Source: Actinomycetota bacterium
GTDB lineage: Bacteria > Actinomycetota > Actinomycetes > Nanopelagicales > Nanopelagicaceae
Direction of reading: 5' to 3'
DNA: 9,272 bases
Assembly (NCBI GenBank): GCA_009699165.1
Contig: WLOR01000055.1
Coordinates: forward strand, 1-9,272
The notes under the pieces are model-generated. The model had not been told where the DNA came from and made no database searches. It worked only from the letters and a program-made list of their open reading frames with translations. The position numbers and the translations under genes are program-made. Within the stretch, counting starts at the first letter, position 1; each line of letters begins with the position of its first letter. Shown here piece by piece: positions 6,649 to 9,272 of the stretch.

Positions 6649-7904
6649 ACCAACTCAAATCGCTCTGTGCCAAGAAATGCTTGAAGTGCTTTAGGAACGT
6701 TTACGGTTCCATCAGCATTTTGGTGGTTCTCTAGAATCGCAACAATCATGCGTGGAATCGCAACTAACGTTCCGTTTAACGTGGCTACAGACTTAGTGCC
6801 ATCGGCATCTTTGTATCGAATGTTTAATCGACGTGCTTGAAACTCAGTGCAGTTAGATGTACTTGTAACTTCACGGTAAGCATTTTGTGTGGGAATCCAG
6901 GCCTCGATATCAAACTTACGATTTGCACTCGATCCAAGATCACCAGATGCAACATCGATAACTCTGTAAGGAATCTCCATGGCATTAAGGAAGTCTTTTT
7001 CCCATTGCAATAAGCGTTTGTGCTCTTCTAGCGCTTGGTCTGGATGGCAGAAAGAGAACATTTCGACTTTATCAAACTGGTGCACTCGAATGATTCCACG
7101 AGTGTCTTTACCGTATGTCCCGGCCTCACGGCGAAAACATGATGAATAGCCGGCATATCTAATAGGTAACTTCTCGGCTGGTAAAACCTCATCCATATGA
7201 AAAGCAGCGAGTGGAACTTCACTTGTACCCACCAAATAAACATCATCCTTTTCTAGGTGATAAACATTTTCTGCAGCTTGGCCTAAGAATCCGGTTCCTT
7301 CCATCGCTGATGGATTTACTAATACTGGCGGAATCACGGGTGTGAAGCCGGCTTTTAGGGCTGATGCAATCGCAAAATTAACGAGAGCAAATTCAAGCAT
7401 CGCCCCTGTGCCTGTTAAGTAGTACGAGCGTGATCCTGCAACCTTTGCGCCCCGTTCGGTATCAATAGCGCCAAGTAATTTTCCAAGCTCGACGTGATCT
7501 TTTGCTTCAAAATCAAAAACGCGTGGTGTTCCGACGTGTTCGATTACAACGAAATCCTCTTCGCCTCCGATTGGTGCAGATGGATCCAATATATTTGAAA
7601 GCTGCATAACGAGAGTTTTTGTTGCATCCTCTAACTCAGTGCGCTTAGTGTCTGCCTCTTTAACTTTATTAGCTAAGGATTTTGCGTTTTCTAGTAAAGC
7701 GGCTTTTTCATCACCTTTTGCTCCTGCAACAGCCTTTGATAAAAGGTTTTGCTCTGCTCGTAGGGCTTCAAACTCACTTAATGCAATGCGGCGAAGCTCA
7801 TCGCTTGCTAAAACTCTATCGACGATACTTTCATCTTCTCCACGTCCTTTTTGCGATGCGCGAACTGCATCGGGATTTTCGCGTAAGAGTTTAATATCGA
7901 TCAT
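6645..7904 (-). CDS. serS: Seryl-tRNA synthetase
   Basis: This enzyme attaches serine to tRNA-Ser (and to tRNA-Sec where present) in the cytoplasm. The 419-residue class II synthetase has the usual length. The N-terminal antiparallel coiled-coil arm (about residues 30-105, rich in Ala, Lys, Glu and Leu) grips the long variable arm of tRNA-Ser. The catalytic domain follows: motif 1 around [11 protein letters not shown] (186-196), the serine-pocket TSE (227-229), motif 2 [14 protein letters not shown] (257-270), the [15 protein letters not shown] segment (345-359), and motif 3 NGTLVAIPR ending in R385. The ATG start (7902-7904) overlaps the pheA TGA by 4 nt (ATGA), and AAAAGG 7 nt upstream (7912-7917) is a good ribosome-binding site. 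A tRNA-Ser(UGA) lies downstream on the same strand. All catalytic motifs are intact. Confidence 0.98.
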   Translation of the reverse strand: MIDIKLLRENPDAVRASQKGRGEDESIVDRVLASDELRRIALSEFEALRAEQNLLSKAVAGAKGDEKAALLENAKSLANKVKEADTKRTELEDATKTLVMQLSNILDPSAPIGGEEDFVVIEHVGTPRVFDFEAKDHVELGKLLGAIDTERGAKVAGSRSYYLTGTGAMLEFALVNFAIASALKAGFTPVIPPVLVNPSAMEGTGFLGQAAENVYHLEKDDVYLVGTSEVPLAAFHMDEVLPAEKLPIRYAGYSSCFRREAGTYGKDTRGIIRVHQFDKVEMFSFCHPDQALEEHKRLLQWEKDFLNAMEIPYRVIDVASGDLGSSANRKFDIEAWIPTQNAYREVTSTSNCTEFQARRLNIRYKDADGTKSVATLNGTLVAIPRMIVAILENHQNADGTVNVPKALQAFLGTERFELV

Positions 7905-8731
7905 TTGCTAACCTTTTCTCGCGGATACGAACCGAGGAAACGAATATCTTCACAGATTGCGCGCAAGGCTTCGATCGTCTCTTTAACTGGAGCATCCGTC
8001 GAGTGGCCCTCTGCATCGATAATAAAATGGTAGTGCCCAAGTTCTAATCCAGTCGGGCGGCTTTGAATGAAAGTAAGGTTTACATTGCGCTTAGCGAACT
8101 CGGTTAAAATATCTAAGAGCGCACCTGCATGGTCGATGCCGATAAAAACTGCTAAAGATGTGCGATCAAGGCCTGTGGCTTTTGGTAGAGCCCCTGGTTT
8201 GGAGACCAATACAAAACGAGTAACTGCTCCAGCGTTGTCCCCAATATTGTCGGCGATAACGCGTAGACCGTAATGCGCAGCGGCAACTGGAGCTGCAATC
8301 GCTGCATCGAACTCTCCTCGGCCAATGGCTTCGGCTGCCGCTGCCGTAGATGCTGTCGCAATTAACTCTGCGTCGGGATAGTTGTGGGCGATATATGCAC
8401 GGCACTGAGCCTCAGCATGAGGGTGTGTTGCAATTCGGCGAATATCAATAGAGTCGTTTTTTACCATGAGTGCAAATGAGACTGGAAGCGTTACTTCTCC
8501 CACAATAGATAGTGGAGTCCCGGTTGCCAGTTCATCTAATGTGCGCGCGACGACACCTTCTACTGAGTTCTCAATTGGCACCAATGCAAAGTGGGCCTTG
8601 CCTACTCGTACGGCATCTAGCGCCGCGGTGACATTTGCATAAGGAATTAGTGAATCATTTGAAGAGGTGATTTTTTTAAGCGCCGCTTCGGTAAAAGTCC
8701 CCTTTGGGCCAAGATATGCATATGTACTCAC
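7901..8731 (-). CDS. pheA: Prephenate dehydratase
   Basis: The enzyme converts prephenate to phenylpyruvate, the committed step of phenylalanine synthesis, in the cytoplasm. The 276-residue monofunctional form lacks a chorismate mutase domain, as is usual in actinobacteria. The catalytic domain spans residues 1-180 and has YLGPKGTF at the start, PIENSVEG (52-59), and the catalytic TRF motif (171-173) in [13 protein letters not shown]. The C-terminal ACT regulatory domain (about 190-272) shows AGALLDIL and NLTFIQSRP, the phenylalanine-sensing region, where the common ESRP motif reads QSRP. Feedback inhibition by phenylalanine is therefore likely but not certain. The start is GTG at 8729-8731, with no closer ATG. 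It follows the upstream gene's TAG by only 3 nt and is in the same frame. The stop overlaps the serS start by 4 nt. Confidence 0.96.
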   Translation of the reverse strand: MSTYAYLGPKGTFTEAALKKITSSNDSLIPYANVTAALDAVRVGKAHFALVPIENSVEGVVARTLDELATGTPLSIVGEVTLPVSFALMVKNDSIDIRRIATHPHAEAQCRAYIAHNYPDAELIATASTAAAAEAIGRGEFDAAIAAPVAAAHYGLRVIADNIGDNAGAVTRFVLVSKPGALPKATGLDRTSLAVFIGIDHAGALLDILTEFAKRNVNLTFIQSRPTGLELGHYHFIIDAEGHSTDAPVKETIEALRAICEDIRFLGSYPREKVSK

Positions 8732-8734
8732 TTG

Positions 8735-9272
8735 CTAATGATACCCGAGCGTTTTGCGTGCGAATGACGGATTATTCGTGATTAATACTTCTACACCGTT
8801 ATCGGAACAAAATCGCATATCGTCAGCGTCATCTACTGTCCAGACGAAGAGTTTGCGCTGATCGTGAGTGAGTTCGGGTTTTGAGCGAAGAAGGTTGACG
8901 CTTGGTCCTAAATACCGTGCCGATGTAAATCTTCGCATAAGGCTATTAAATCGATCTTCGAGTAGGGCGACTGTGGGTTGAAGGGGATTGATTCTTCTAA
9001 TATTTTCTATGGCCAGCCATGAAAAAGACATAATAGTTATTGCTGTTTGGGAATCTTCTTCGGAGATAAGCTCCATAACTTTCTTTTCAACTTGGCTGCC
9101 AGTTGGAACAGGGTGTTTGGTTTCGATCGCTAACTCTTTCTTAGTATCTCGAGCTAGCTCAAGTAGGTCTTCTAGCAAAATAGCCTCTGGATAATGACGT
9201 TTTATCTCCAAATAGTCCATCTCGGCGATGCGACCAGAAAAACTAGCGATGCGTTTCATATCGGCGTCATGC
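8735..9272 (-). CDS. Glycerophosphodiester phosphodiesterase, 5' truncated by window edge
   Basis: Members of the GDPD/UgpQ TIM-barrel family hydrolyse glycerophosphodiesters from phospholipid breakdown to glycerol 3-phosphate and an alcohol. The frame stays open to the right edge, and 178 residues are visible. The codons just upstream of the ATG at 9259 read HDAD, which is the conserved HD catalytic motif of this family. The ATG is therefore internal, and the true start, with the first 40 or so residues including the RG..ENT motif, lies outside. Other family marks are SGRIAEM, LAIETK (the E-x-K metal and substrate motif) and, near the C-terminus, KLFVWTVDDADDMRFC followed by GVEVLITNNP. The family usually has D in the ITD position of that last motif, whereas N is present here. 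No signal peptide can be judged. The stop is TAG, 3 nt before pheA and in its frame. Confidence 0.88.
   Translation of the reverse strand, partial: HDADMKRIASFSGRIAEMDYLEIKRHYPEAILLEDLLELARDTKKELAIETKHPVPTGSQVEKKVMELISEEDSQTAITIMSFSWLAIENIRRINPLQPTVALLEDRFNSLMRRFTSARYLGPSVNLLRSKPELTHDQRKLFVWTVDDADDMRFCSDNGVEVLITNNPSFARKTLGYH

Noticed and set aside
8735..9259. A complete 174-residue gene starting at ATG 9259
   Set aside because: The codons upstream of the ATG encode HDAD, part of the conserved GDPD active site, so the gene continues beyond the right edge.
1..9272. CRISPR array, insertion sequence, attachment site or defence system
   Set aside because: No repeat-spacer pattern, transposase, terminal inverted repeats or integrase is visible. 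A tRNA is present but its 3' end is not duplicated within the window.

Overview
The window reads as a compact chromosomal segment of a low-to-moderate GC actinobacterium, probably a streamlined freshwater lineage such as the Nanopelagicales/acI group ('Ca. Planktophila' or 'Ca. Nanopelagicus' type). This placement is inferred from three things. The succinate dehydrogenase is of the mycobacterial Sdh1 type, the gene set glycerophosphodiesterase / pheA / serS / HAD phosphatase is typical of actinobacteria, and the gene spacing is extremely tight. No species can be named from the sequence alone. Apart from about 170 bases on either side of one tRNA, the whole window is coding. I see no mobile element, CRISPR array, phage module or other sign of horizontal transfer.

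Layout. (1) Positions 1-1088, plus strand: the C-terminal three quarters of an aminopeptidase P, cut by the left edge. (2) Positions 1077-5579, minus strand: a six-gene run transcribed right to left. It starts with a five-helix membrane anchor of succinate dehydrogenase, then the flavoprotein SdhA and the iron-sulfur protein SdhB. A small four-helix membrane protein (holin-4 superfamily, YvlD-like) follows, then two paired CrcB/Fluc fluoride channel subunits. Its last gene collides tail to tail with the aminopeptidase gene and overlaps it by 12 bp. (3) Positions 5703-5788, minus strand: a tRNA-Ser(UGA). (4) Positions 5836-9272, minus strand: a second tightly packed run. It holds a glycerophosphodiester phosphodiesterase (start cut off by the right edge), prephenate dehydratase, seryl-tRNA synthetase and a Cof-type HAD phosphatase, with junctions of 3 nt spacing, 4 nt overlap and 4 nt overlap.

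How the parts fit. The Sdh genes form a complete membrane-bound complex that oxidises succinate and passes electrons to the quinone pool. The trailing membrane genes are probably co-transcribed with it but are not obviously part of it. The other run mixes phospholipid turnover, phenylalanine synthesis and serine tRNA charging, with a cognate tRNA-Ser just downstream of the synthetase gene.

This is mostly a conserved housekeeping region, and I do not see a convincing wholly new system. The points most worth a second look are the cysteine/histidine-rich Sdh membrane anchor, which may carry an extra metal cluster, and the fluoride channel pair, in which aromatic pore residues are replaced in both subunits.
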